From assembly GCF_027943255.1 (NCBI RefSeq), contig NC_072895.1:24712001-24776000 (forward strand): a stretch of DNA of 64,000 bases, in the 5' to 3' direction. Origin of the DNA: Anastrepha obliqua. Lineage: Eukaryota; Arthropoda; Insecta; Diptera; Tephritidae. Below, in pieces: positions 33,991-44,775 of this stretch (positions are counted from its first letter, which is position 1; each line of letters starts with the position of its first letter). The position numbers and the translations under genes are program-made. The notes beneath the pieces were generated by a model that did not search any database, was not told where the DNA came from, and saw nothing but the letters and a program-made list of their open reading frames with translations.

Positions 33991-35152
33991 AAGGGTGATC
34001 AATTTAAAGATATCGGAGTTTAAATTGAAATAAAGCAATGAAAATTCAAATTGATTGAGCAGTCTTTTTATATTTTTGTGTAGAACCGGTGATCTCTTTC
34101 AATCAGTCATTCGTAAACACCAGCTTTTAATGTCTCGCTGGAGCACTTCGGTCGGTTACTCCTCAATAAATTTAGTAATTTTGGCTTTCAATGACTCAAT
34201 AGAAGCTGGTTTATCCACAAAGCATTTAGATTTTACTCAACCCTACAAATAAAAGCCCAAAGGTCCTAGACGAGAGATAAATTGCGCACCGAAACAACGA
34301 CGCAGTAATTCCATTGTTTCTCGGGCTGTATGGCAATTAGCGCCGACTTGTTGGAACAAAATATTGAGAAGATCACGGGATGCCATTTCCTGCATCGAAA
34401 AGTCGTTTATCATGGCGCTATAGCTACCGCCATTCACTGTTGCGTTGGCACCAGCCTCGTCGTTGAAGAAATATGGTCCGTTGATTCCCGTAGCCCATTG
34501 TCCGCACCAAACGGTTGCTTTCAATGGATGTATTGGCTGTTCGGCCACCGTAGCCGAATGGGTTGGTGCGTGATTACCATTCGCAATTGGCAGAGAGAAC
34601 GTCGGTTCGAATCTCGGTGAAACACCAAAATTAAGAAAAACATTTTTCTAATAGCGGTCGGCCCTCAGCAGGCAAAGGCAAACTTCCGAGTCTATTGCTG
34701 CCATGAGAAAGCTCCTCATAAAAAATATCTGCCGTTCGAAGTCGGCTTAAAACTGTAGGTCCCTCCATTTGTGGAACAACATCAAGACGCACACCACAAA
34801 TAGGAGAAGGAGCTCGCCCAAACACCCAAAAAGGGTGTACGCGCTAATTATATACAATATATATTGGCTGTTCTTGAAGGGATTCGGGTTGCTCTTCGGC
34901 CCAAATACGGCAATTTGGTTATTGATGTAGCCATTAAGCCTAAACTGGGCTTCATCGCTGAAAATCGCTAAGTTGGAATGATCGTGCGACGAACACTTTT
35001 CAGAGAGCGTCGAATTACGTTGTTGAGGCGTAGGTCTTTCCATAATGAAACAATGAATGCTGGGAAGAATTATGTATTTACTTTGACAGTAGTCACGCGT
35101 TATTTGCTAAAAAAAACCTATTGGAAGAAGACCTTCCAATCTGTTCACTCTT
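33991..35152 (-). mobile_element. DD41D (rosa-type) mariner interrupted by a SINE
   Basis: The left end AAGGGTGATCAATTTAAAGA and the right end (reversed) AAGAGTGAACAGATTGGAAG are its TIRs, with TA at 33989-33990 and 35153-35154. The minus strand starts at about 35043 (MERPTPQQRNSTLSEK), passes AIFSDEAQFRLNGYINNQIA (first catalytic Asp) and NPNPF, is cut by the SINE at 34543-34862, and continues HPLKATVWCGQWATGINGPY to ILFQQVGANCHTARETMELL. The second catalytic Asp is Val (QQVG) and the sequence coding for the third is deleted. Without the SINE and its duplication the element is 831 bp, close to its sister at 26595-27411 (817 bp). Confidence 0.9.
34543..34862 (+). mobile_element. tRNA-headed SINE, full length with target duplication
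   Basis: Reference copy of the SINE. The perfect direct repeat ATTGGCTGTTC flanks it (34532-34542 and 34863-34873). The 5' head has an A-box-like TAGCCGAATGG (34551-34561) and a B-box GGTTCGAATCT (34604-34614), about 43 bp apart, which is the internal RNA polymerase III promoter of a tRNA-derived SINE. The body carries no ORF. The 3' end reads GGTGTACGCGCTAATTATA followed by AT-rich tail, like the 3' end of the RTE element. Copies: 6114-6374, 13484-13604, 32153-32430, 33867-33945, 58890-59140. Confidence 0.9.
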
Positions 35153-35268
35153 TACTGTCATTACTACTAAAAACATCCTCTCCTCTTCTTCGTCTACGAC
35201 GGCGTCCTGAGAAGGCAAGTCCGCTTACTCACCCTTCCTCCAGGATCGCCTGTTTTGGAAAAATATAG

Positions 35269-35630
35269 GCTTAATTCTCTTCAGCAAAAGTTTCCCTTTC
35301 TTGCCTCTTTTTTCGGATATCATCCTCAACGATATTTGCGACGGCATTCCAGTTTTCTTCGCCTCTCATCAGTTCCTCGATTATTTCTTCACGTAAAGAT
35401 ACACCAATCGTTCATGGCAGAGTTGTTCTCTCTGTGTTCCATCTCTTACATTTGATGAAGGTGCGCTCCACGTCATCGTATCTCCATAAGTGAAATTTTG
35501 TAGGTTCACCTTTCCCATTCCCCACAAACACTTGTGAAATAACCCGTCTCCGGACAAAAACTATCTTAACTTCACCTGTTTTCTTTTTACCCACTTTTTT
35601 AAATCGGGTATTAGTCTCGCTGTCCATCTA
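35269..35630 (-). mobile_element. R1-like LINE, C-terminal fragment
   Basis: Minus strand: HLWRYDDVERTFIKCKRWNT then ERTTL, one TGA, then TIGVSLREEIIEELMRGEEN and WNAVANIVEDDIRKKRQE. This is the C-terminal zinc-knuckle-like and tail region seen in R1-clade polymerases; the first Cys pair is mutated (FHLWRYDD). The sequence to about 35160 may be its 3' UTR. RT is absent. Confidence 0.75.
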
Positions 35631-36039
35631 CTGGACTGTTCACAGTTCCATCTTGTTTGCCGAAGTGTGAGAGTTTGAATTCGAATGTCGGAGAACCATG
35701 GTCCTGGAATACCTTAGACTTGGCCGACCACGTTTAAATTCAGCAACCCATCTTCGTAACCCGTCTAAGTTTTTCGTCTTCAGTGAACCCCAGTAAAATT
35801 TTCTACTTCGGTGACATACTTTAAACCTCTGAAAGCCTTTTTAGTGAACTTCATTATTGTGAGAAAGGCTAAAAACTGTCCATTTCCGTAGGAGGTAGAG
35901 GGTTAAAATGTACTACAAAAAAAATTCCTCGTTAAATTTTAGTTAAGCGGACTGTGGAGTTGAATTATATTTGAAGTCATTTTATATACAATGTTTTTAA
36001 TATATGTATGAATTGCACCTTCGCTCGAAATTTTTAATT

Positions 36040-36461
36040 CTCCGTAAAACAAACTCTCGCTTGGAGTGTTCGAGAGAAAGATTCTGCGTAAGATTTTTGG
36101 ACCTTTGCACGTTGGCAACGGCGAATATCGCAGACGGTGGAACGATGAACGTATGAGCTTTACGACGACATAGACATAGCGCAGCGAATAAAGATCCAGC
36201 GGCTTCGTTGGCTGGGTCATGTCGTCCGAATGGATACAAACGCTCCGGCTTTGAAAGTATTCGATGCGGTACCAGCTGGTGGTAGCAGAGGAAGAGGAAG
36301 GCCTCCTCTGCGTTGGAAAGATCAGGTGGAGAAGGACTTGGCTTCACTTGGTGTGTCCAATTGGCGCCGGTTAGCACGAGAAAGAAACGACTGGCGCGCT
36401 TTGTTAATCTCGGCCAAAATCGCGTAAGCGGTTATCGCGCCAATTAAGAAGAAGAAGAAAA
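36040..36461 (+). mobile_element. RTE LINE, 3' fragment
   Basis: Nearly identical to the last 370 bp of the ORF at 29484-31214, plus the 3' UTR (CGCGCCAATTA) and GAAGAAGAAGAA tail. It begins at the FERKILRKIFGPLHVGNGEY region. A one-base deletion near 36150 (GAACGTATGAG against GAACTGTATGAG) breaks the frame; the last 65 codons are open from 36230. 5' truncation at this length is usual for LINEs. Confidence 0.9.
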
Positions 36462-36464
36462 CAA

Positions 36465-37835
36465 ACTCTGACTCTCTAGTACTGTCCCCGGCAAAGGTGA
36501 TCCTGGCGATATCGTCTTTGATAAATATTATTTCCAGCCACGTGCCGTACTTAGTGACTTTAGTGGACTCGTATATCAGTTTCATATATGTATTAAATGG
36601 CGCCATAAGTTTTTTTTTTTCTTTTTTTTATTTGTAAAACATTCGGTTGCTTTTGGAGTAGAGACTGGGCCTATTGCTGTCATTTGTATGGATGTGAATT
36701 TTGTCTACTACGAACTTTTAGTAGTTTGTTAGCTGATGTGTAGGCCGGCGATTGCGTTGCTGACGTTGAAAAAAGAAAGGAAACAGACCAGTTGCGCTGC
36801 ACAACAAAGTACCATTCAGCTGGCTTAGAATTAGTAGGTTTGACTGTAGGCGAATATTAGTCATTCAAATATTTATTTTTGGCATTTGAACATCTGCATT
36901 ATCGAAGTTCAATGTTCGATAACAGCGGCAACAAATGGCATCGGAATCGGCATGCAAGCAATCACAAAGCATACAAATACAAATACAAACAAACGTACAA
37001 AAGCAAGCAACAATAGATCAACCAGAGCCAAAATCGTGTATGTGGTTGTATGGAATGCGTTTGAGGAAGAGAGTGTGGTGACGCCAGATTTTTAACTATA
37101 CAGAAAATTTAAAAAAATTAAAAGATTTGTATTAAAATTTTAAATTTTTATGAAATTTAAAAATTTGAAATTTTTATGAAATTTAAAACTTTTTATGAAA
37201 TTTAAAATTTTTTTAAATTTTTATCAAAATTGCAGAATTTGTAGCCAGCATTTTTTTGTTTTAGTGTTTTGGTTTTTTATATAGAAAAAAAATGCGCAAC
37301 AACGTCATCAAAAAAAATTGTTTTTTTGAAGAAGTGTTTCAGGCACCTGGGCGTACTACTAAAACATGGCAATAGCTGCAGTAAACAGAGATCTTTCTTC
37401 GCCAACCTGAAACTATCAAAATTATGAATTTCTGATAGGGCCATTAATTTTGCGCCACCTTGTATATATATAATAGTTAATCAGCCATACAAATTTTGTT
37501 CAAATAAAAATTAAAAAAAATTACTAGTTCCTACAGTGTGAAAAGATAAGAATATACGTGCGTAAATATTCACAAGCGTTCGTTAAGTTATTTAATTTTC
37601 AATAAATATGTAATTTGCAAACAGAATATATGTATGTACATACATATAAGAGTATAATAAATTGTATTGTCACGGTTAGAATATATTTTCTCCTTGACAT
37701 ATTTTCACGTAAAAAAAGTGAAATTAGTGTACCTAATCAATCCGATGACCTGACTTAGCAACACGAAAAATTTTATACTAATCAATCGGCTGGACAGATC
37801 TGTGTGAAACTGGGCAAAGCGAAGGTGGAAAATGT
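36465..37835. other. probable unique host DNA
   Basis: No supported coding or transposon feature. A tandem run of AAATTTTTATGAAATTT units lies at about 37136-37215. Confidence 0.4.
37136..37215. repeat. short tandem AT repeat
   Basis: AAATTTTTATGAAATTTAAA is repeated about three times head to tail with small changes. Confidence 0.65.
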
Positions 37836-37839
37836 ACTA

Positions 37840-39006
37840 GGTGGTTTAATAAGATTTGTGGTTCGATAAGAGATAGCGTTGCTACTAGCCTATATTTTTC
37901 TTCTTAATTTGGTACACTCTTCAATCTGTGTTAAAGTATTTTCTGCAATGAAAAAAATCAAGTATCGTGCAGTGATTGAGTTTTTATTTTTGGAAGATTT
38001 AAAAACAAAGGAAATTTATGAACGAATGTTAAAAGTGTTTAAGAACTTTTCGGCATCCATTAGTAGCTGTCTTTGAACGTGGTCGTACAAGCCTTGAAGA
38101 CGATCCACGTCAAGGATGTCCAAAAACAGCAACCACACTAGAAATCGTAGAAAAAATATAGGAAATCGCAATAGAAAATCTCCAAGTGACTGTGAGAGAT
38201 TTAGTAGAAGCCCTAAGCAACTAATTGGGCAGTGTAAACAATATTTTGATTAAAGTATTGGATTTCAGAATGCTGTGTGTCGCCTTCGCTAAGAATGGAA
38301 CAAAACCACATTCGAATGCGACTTTCTCAGCAAAATTTAAGCATTTTCGAAATGATAAAGTGGACTTTGTGTGTCGATTCATCGCTATGGATGAGACTTG
38401 AGTATATCGCCACGACCCTAAATCAAGACAAGAGACTAAAAGTGGTGTGAATCTGGTGTTTTGGCTCCGAAAAGAGTTCGTGTCCAGAAATCGGAAATCG
38501 GCCAAGAAGGTGTTAGCACCAGTTTTGTGGGATGCGAAATCAATTTTTTTTTGTGGTTTACTTGTAAACTGGTAAAAAATTAAATTCTGAATGGTATTGA
38601 AAACTTTTAGACCAGCTGAAAGAAAAAAAATCGTGGAGAAAGACCCAGTTTGCAAAAGAAAAAAATTATTTTTCAACAGGACAAAGCACCGAGTCGCAAG
38701 AGCATTTTGACTAAAAATGCTAAAATCCATGAATTAAAGCTCGAATTGTTGGAGCATCAACTGCATTCACCCCTAGCGACTTCTATCTGTTACCAGCCCT
38801 AAAAAATTCATGCGTGGAAAGCGTTTTTCATCAAATAATGATCCCATAATAGCTGCAGAAGTGTATTTTGCAGCCCTTCCAGATTCTCACTTCAAGGATG
38901 GAACTCATAAATTGGAATCTCGTTGAAACACTGAATAATAAAGTGAAATTTCAAACCTTGAGTTTGTGTTTTTCTTATCGAACCGCAAAACTTATAGAAC
39001 CACATA
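37840..39006 (+). mobile_element. mariner (DD34D), near full length, decayed
   Basis: Both ends carry the TIR core GGTTCGATAAGA (left TTTGTGGTTCGATAAGA, right reversed TTTGCGGTTCGATAAGA). The + strand reads MKKIKYRAVIEFLFLEDLKT (37948 onward), DDPRQGCPKTATT-type sequence, MDETxVYRHDPKSRQET (first catalytic Asp, about 38385-38430), IIFQQDKAPSRKSILT (second, about 38670) and a frameshifted SP-L-APSDFYL region. At about 1.17 kb this is close to the usual length, but more than ten stops and frameshifts break it. It lacks the nested element of its relative at 50378-52157. Confidence 0.85.
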
Positions 39007-39326
39007 GTATACTCGTAATTAGCCTGCCAAACACAGCTAAGAGAATAAGTGGTGTTTATGTTTATAATTAAAAATTTATATAAAAAAGAAAATATGTGTT
39101 TATGTATATTTTTTGTGCCTGAAAATGACTTCTACTCAAAGTCGAAATATCGACAAATAAATAATAGCAGGAATTTAATTTGTTCTTTGATTGGTAAATT
39201 GACCTTAAATTCACAAGATACAAATAAAACACGAAAACTAATTTTTTGAAGGTCATTTAAACAGTTAATTTTTTTTTTTTTTTAACTCAAAATTTGAAAT
39301 CAGTCTCGGATAATCGATTTATAAGA

Positions 39327-40028
39327 TTTGCTCTTTAGCTGTGGTGAAAAAGAAAATTTTGAGGGGAACTTCGTCTTCGCAGTCACTTGGGGATTCGGCA
39401 GCCGAATTCTGCACGATCATTTCGTACGTATTCATACAATCGTCCAGTTAGTCCCTGTTCAAACGGTAAGAAGAGTCACTGGTTGGTTGTTTATTTTTTC
39501 GTATATCACCAACACAATCGCTTGAGACGCATTCTACGTATCTGGTGGCCAGACAACTGGATATCTAACACCGAATTGCGCCGACGATGCCATCAAAAAC
39601 CAATCGCAACTGAAATAAGAGAACGTAAATGAAGATGGCTTGGCCATACCCTACGGAAAGGTGGCACTGAAATCAGCAAACAACCGCTGGACTGGAAACC
39701 CCAAGGACAGTGCAGAAGAGGCAGACCCAGGGGCTCTTGGTGACTGGTGACGCTGCATCGAAGAGGAATACAAAGCCGTGGACAAAACAATGCCTTGGCA
39801 GCAAATGAAAAATATATCCGGGAATCGTACAAAATGGAAAAATTTTACTTTGGTCGTACGCTCCGCAACGGAGACGAAGTAATGATGATGATGATGACCA
39901 ACACAATGGCAGTTTTTTTGTAAACACATCCCAATTGATGTCAGCCCATCAGCTGATTCTGTCAGATTCGCTCAGAGCTAAATTACGGTATATTATAGAG
40001 CTCACCTTCTCAATACTAATCACCATGG
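39327..40028. mobile_element. unknown dispersed family A, copy 1, split by a LINE
   Basis: Parts 39327-39518 and 39897-40028 match the copies at 59288-59596 and 53716-54006: start TTTGCTCTTTAGCTGTGG, then GCCGAATTCTGCACGATCAT, CGTATATCACCAACACAAT, CATCAGCTGATTCTGTC, and the end TCACCATGG. About 310 bp without the insertion. No ORF. The ends share GGTGAAAA inverted, but clear TIRs or a target duplication were not found, so the class is open. Confidence 0.7.
39519..39896 (+). mobile_element. LINE 3' fragment with 11-bp target duplication
   Basis: Inserted in family A: the direct repeat ACCAACACAAT stands on both sides (39508-39518, 39897-39907). The + strand encodes a polymerase C-terminus (RRILRIWWPDNWISNTELRR, one stop, WLGHTLRKGGTEISKQPLDW, NPQGQCRRGRPRG) and ends in a GATGATGATGATG tail. 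The WLGHxLR...RGRPR pattern is common in several LINE groups; the clade is not certain. 378 bp, strongly 5' truncated. Confidence 0.85.
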
Positions 40029-40029
40029 A

Positions 40030-40715
40030 AATCAGTGATTTCTATGCGATCTGTAGAGTCATCGGATTATTCGCTGTTGGAAATTTTGAAAAACTAACTT
40101 CAGATTCTTAGTCCGCGACCTCGAAACCCTTCCATGCGAAGTTTCATTAAAATTTACCAATAGGTCGGTATTTTCGCCACTTTTAAGGAGCTTCTGGCCC
40201 ATAATGCAACCCATGCGCAATTTATTTATTTCAAGCTGTCCTTCTTGAGCCAAATCTTAAGACTAAATTCGTACAAATACAAATTTCTTAACCCAACCTC
40301 TGATTACGTCGCCAGCAGCGGGAAAATCTTGAAATTTGTGCATAAACGATTTTCGAGCTCATCATTTGCCTGGTCGATTTTAATTCGGAAATATCATAAG
40401 TCAAACTGGCTCACGCATACACATGCGTATGTTTACAAGTATAGTTCCCATGTAAAAATGCAGCATCATTTTCTGTGTATTTGTAAATATTAATTAAAAT
40501 AAATCAACAACCTAATTTCTTAAACCGCATTGATGTGCATACTTTACAAATGTGTATGTATATGTAAGCACGTTCATGCATACTAAAAGCACATACCTAC
40601 ACATTGAACTACTCACATTCATGCATTCCCTGCAAGGAAAACTTGCACTGAAATTTCTACTTCAAAACTAGTACTCGGTAATACTTCACGAATAGCCAAC
40701 CACGTCCCTACCGAT
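40030..40715. other. unassigned DNA
   Basis: No supported feature. Short ORFs only. Confidence 0.3.
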
Positions 40716-40719
40716 TGCG

Positions 40720-41660
40720 ATTACTTAGTTATATCTCTTTTCAAAGTATGACACAGCCTACAACATCGGACAGTGCTTAAGAATTTACTTATAAATACTA
40801 AAAATTTCAAATATTTTTGCCACAAACTGCATTCAGAACTTAGGATCCACAGTGTATTTGTAATTATTCCATACTTTCTCTTCCAAAGTATCATCAAGAC
40901 GAATTCTAATGTGGTAGCAAGTCGAATTGGATACTGAAGGTGGCGTCTTTCCAAAGCAGTAGGCAGTTGGGCTAGCATTGAACGAATCCAATTCACCAGC
41001 ACCCGGTCTACACCATGTCTACTGGCAGAGCTGCACATACTGTCGAAAGGTGCATTATCAAAAGCCCCCTCTATATCCAAAAACATGCCCATAGCGTAGT
41101 CGCTCCTGTCGATGGCCCGCTCTATCCTTGCAACAAGGTTTTGCAGTGCCGGCTCGCAGGATTTTCCGCTTTGATAGGCATGCTGAAATGGAGAGAGTGG
41201 GTGAACCTTCAGCGACCTCTGACGCATATGCAACTCCACTAGCCGGTCGAGACTGTTCAGCATGTAAGAGGTCATGCTAAAAGGTCTAAAGCTTTTGGGG
41301 CTGGTGTAGTCATCTCTCCCAACCTTAGGGATGAAAGCGACCCTCACCATACTCCACGAGCGTGGTATATAAGCCAGTGCCAGGCATGCAGTGAAGAGTT
41401 TCTTCAGGACTGCAGTCACTGACTCTATGCCTTCCTCCAGCATGGCGGGATAAATGCCATCTGGTCCGGGGGACTTGTTGCCGCCAAAAGAATCGATGGC
41501 AAATCGAATGGCGGCTTCATTCCCCACAGATCTGGCAATGTACCAGTCACGCCAAGAAGGTGTAGCAGCTCTGACAACAGCCTCTTTCGTTAAGGGGTTA
41601 AGGTTTCTCAACTGCCCCCTCAATCCCCTGTTCTTTCCGAAGTCTTGGTGGCGTCACGTC
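40720..41660 (-). mobile_element. LOA-like retrotransposon, RT N-terminal half
   Basis: A 300-codon minus-strand ORF (40721-41623) covers the first half of RT: FGGNKSPGPDGIYPAMLEEG, WSMVRVAFIPKVGRDDYTSP, FRPFSMTSYMLNSLDRLVEL, QHAYQSGKSCEPALQNLVAR and MGMFLDIEGAFDNAPFDSMC (first catalytic Asp). It stops before the YADD motif; the ORF's last 70 codons are unrelated read-through. The FLDIEGAFDN motif fits LOA-type elements, and the sequence is close to the copy at 10660-11698. Open frame over RT suggests moderate age. Confidence 0.85.
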
Positions 41661-41774
41661 AAAGCCCCGCACCGCCCCCTAAACTTCTACCATCTGTTTT
41701 TCTGGGGTTTCTGGAGGGCAATGGCATTTGTGCCTCCTTGCCAAAACAGTTACTGTATTTTTCGCGATTTTGAC

Positions 41775-42490
41775 AAGTCTGACGTCTAAGACTGGACTCA
41801 AGACGGACCTTCTGGGCCCAAATAAAGCAAGCAGCAGAGAAAAGAATTGAGCTGAAATCCTTACTCAGTAGACTGATGGCAAGCATAGGGGGTCCGACAC
41901 AAACGCTCTGCGTGCTCTTATACAGGCACTGTGAACTGTGGGCAAATGCGCTAAAGCATCGATGCAAGCTCTTGGCCTCGGTACAACGGACGGCAGCCCT
42001 GAGGGTTGTGTCCACCTACCGCACAGCTGTTCAAGTAATAAGCGTTTCAATACCGATAGACCTTCTAGCTTTTGAAGGGTAAAACCTATGGGTATTAAAT
42101 TGAGAGCGAATGGAAGAAAGAGTTAGGAAACCTTCAGCGCACGAAATAAGGGATGAAACGCTAAGATTGGATTTTAACGAAGCACGTGGCAGATGGACGG
42201 TTAGGCTTATAAAAGGCATCGCCACATGGAACAACAGGGACTTTGGTGAAGTCAATTTTTTCATAGAACCCAAATTCTTTCGGGGCAAGGGTATTTTCTG
42301 AAATACCTATTCAAAATTGAAAAATGCGAACATCCCACATGCAGATATGGAGATGCCGCCGAAGATGGCGTTGAAAACACAAGAACGTCGAAGGCTGGAG
42401 GATGCAGTCGGTCACATAACCACTGAAAATGCATCGCAGTGGGCCATGAGCCTGAGTATGTCCCACAGTGGACAACCGCTTCAACCGAAC
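41775..42490 (+). mobile_element. R1-like LINE, thumb and C-terminal fragment
   Basis: The + strand reads LSRLMASIGGPTQTLCVLLY, CELWANALKHRCKLLASVQR, TAALRVVSTYRTAVQVISVS, IPIDLLAFEG (41876-42082), then RGRWTVRLIKGIATWNNRDF, GEVNFFIEPKF (42110-42300) and KCEHPTCRYGDAAEDGVENT (about 42320-42378). This is the region after YADD in R1-clade polymerases. Stops and a frameshift after GKGIF. It faces the LOA fragment at 40720-41660 in the opposite direction. Confidence 0.8.
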
Positions 42491-42656
42491 TTAACCTATG
42501 AGAGTATAATTTTTTGCGTTTGGTTGTTTCCATTACTTTCGCCTACTCTTCCTCTTCACAAACAACTAATGCCGCTTCCTTTTGTTTGTTTATTCATGAA
42601 GCTTGACGATACACCGAATTCAGAAGGCGCAATCTATTTCTGTATTATTTTTTCTT

Positions 42657-42748
42657 GACGTCAACCCATCAGCTGATTCTGTCAAAATCGCTCAGAGTCG
42701 AATAACGGTCTGCTAAATATCACACCTCTAAAATTATTTTCACCATGA
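42657..42748. mobile_element. unknown dispersed family A, right-end fragment
   Basis: GACGTCAACCCATCAGCTGA, TTCTGTCAAAATCGCTCAGA and TTTTCACCATG match the last 90 bp of family A. The left two thirds are absent. Confidence 0.65.
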
Positions 42749-42749
42749 A

Positions 42750-44025
42750 GTTTTGTACGTATTCTATACCCCTCTTCCAAGAGCATCATAAAGATGAATT
42801 CATTCGAGGTGATAGCAGCAATACAAAAACAAAATTTGCGTGTATTTTGCTTTAGTAATTTGGGGGTTTGCATGTCAGAATCAGCTGATTGCGTCTATGG
42901 CGAATTACTTGTGAAAAGAAAATCAAAAAGTAATACCCTGAATTTGAATCAGATTGTAAACAAAACAAATCGCTTTGACATTCAGTCCAACTGGGCGAAA
43001 CAAAAACCAAAATCAGCAGTTCTAATAACACCAACTTTTATGAATTTACCCTGGGTCACATCGTATAAAATTCAAAAGTTGCGTATATAGAAAAGAGAAG
43101 GAATCTGAAATGGTAGCTTCGGTACCTGGTAAGGGCGTAAGAAATGTATCGCTTGTGTAGGCCGTTCATGGAAAAAAGTTTACCATATCAAGTTAGACAG
43201 CTAATTCGTTAAATTGACTTTGAAGTCGATGAAGCGGGAAACAGTGCAATTCGCAGATTAGCAGCATTTAGATATTAAATATTTTCTACTATTTTTTATT
43301 TATTGTTTTTTTTCGTTTTTTTTTTGTAATATTTGCAATAATTTTCGAGTTAAAAATTGTTCACCTTGTCGAATAAATTTTTCTGCAGCATACGCCTTCC
43401 GCACAGGCTTAATTTTGCGCTTCACTACCTCGATGTCTGTATTTAGCTCCTTGGATATTTGGATCCATGCATTTTTCGAGTCTAAATGTCTTGCAATGCT
43501 TTGATTGCATTAAGGCAACGAAGTACTTTGCTCGACGACATATTTAAAATGAAACGGTATCCGCTGAAATGCTCACGAAAATATTATCTCTTTATCTTGA
43601 CTGTTTCGTAGGCAATCGGCAATCGCAGGTATAGAAGGGCAGTAATGATTCTGAATGCACTAGAAGCGCTTATCAGTGGATTGCCCTGCAGGGTAGCTGT
43701 CAAAATAAATATTCAGCCGCGCTTGCATGCATAGAGTCACATATACATTCACACATTTGTATGTATTCTAGATCCACTTCGATATCAGTTTACCTTGAGT
43801 TCACGTCACGTTCTGTGGTCTTCAGTTATAAGTGGCACTCTACTTAGAGCACAATATTTATTCTTGTTGTTGGCGTTGAAATGCTTTGTAACTACGAGGT
43901 CAGCTTGATAAGCCGGCACTTACGACTCTTTATATAACATATACATTTTTTTTAATTGAATTTTTTTTTTGTACTTGCACAAACTTTGAAACTTCGATTC
44001 ATTTTAGTTTTGTGGGAGAATGAAC
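42750..44025. other. mostly unassigned DNA
   Basis: At 43385-43545, the minus strand weakly reads like a small DNA-binding protein (WIQISKELNTDIEVVKRKIK in a shifted frame), perhaps a relic of a DNA transposon accessory gene; too short to assign. The rest is AT-rich with no match. Confidence 0.3.
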
Positions 44026-44029
44026 TATA

Positions 44030-44460
44030 CTTTAATTAAAACAAAAATTTAAATATTAAAATTAAAATACATTTTTTTATGTTATCCATGTATTGCAATT
44101 TCTTTACTAACATTTAAGAATATTTATACTTAAAACTAAGACACCCTACGAGACTTGCATGGAAAGCACGCATTTGCTTTGAATTTGGGAACTTTGAGAT
44201 CACAGTAAATTTGGGTATTTGTAATCATTCTGTTAGTTTTCGATTGGAATCTTTGGAGTATTTCGACGTTTCAGTTAGCTGCGGTGGCCCAGAGTTGTAT
44301 GCCATATGTCCACACTGGGTTCAGGATAGCTGAGTACATTGGGAGGTTATATACGAGGGAAACATGAGAAGTGCGATTTAACATATGGAAGAAGATTCGC
44401 TGCATCGTATTAAGAAAAATTTTCAAAAATTCACGCAAAAAAATTAACAACAAAAAATTA
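44030..44460 (-). mobile_element. Jockey LINE, 3' fragment
   Basis: Minus strand: AILNPVWTYGIQLWATAAN (44271-44340) then, frameshifted, VEILQRFQSK and a DLKVPKF C-terminal piece, the typical Jockey polymerase end. Related to 16280-16803 but more decayed. No clear poly(A). Confidence 0.7.
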
Positions 44461-44775
44461 TTTGAATATTGTCAAAAGACAATGGGACTTAAATATGCGA
44501 GCACAATGAATTTTCACTTATTTCTCTGATAGAAATTAAAGATTTTGTACGTTTGATAATTCTGCTTAAAAGTAGCCAACCTGTCGAATTTCATACCTGG
44601 TAAGCCCCAAAGCAATGCAAATGTACGCTGTTCCCATTTTTATATCCACAACTGTACCCATGTTTTTCTATAATACTTACTTTCGAAAAGTAGTTTAAGT
44701 GTCTTTTTTTAGTTTTTTAAATCTGAAGTTCATACATCTAATCTTTAACTATCTTTGGTTTTTGTTTCTTTACAG

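Noticed and set aside
34551..34614. tRNA gene from the A-box and B-box
   Set aside because: The boxes are part of a repeated 320-bp element with target duplication, with no full tRNA fold or anticodon arm that I could support; it is a SINE head.
38221..38730. 169-codon minus-strand ORF
   Set aside because: It is the complement of the + strand mariner transposase at 37840-39006.
11283..41600. GTTAAGGGGTTAAG at 11283 and 41589 as further TTAA element ends
   Set aside because: Both lie in the same position of the LOA coding sequence (the PLTKEA region in the 41.6 kb copy), so the word is inherited coding sequence.
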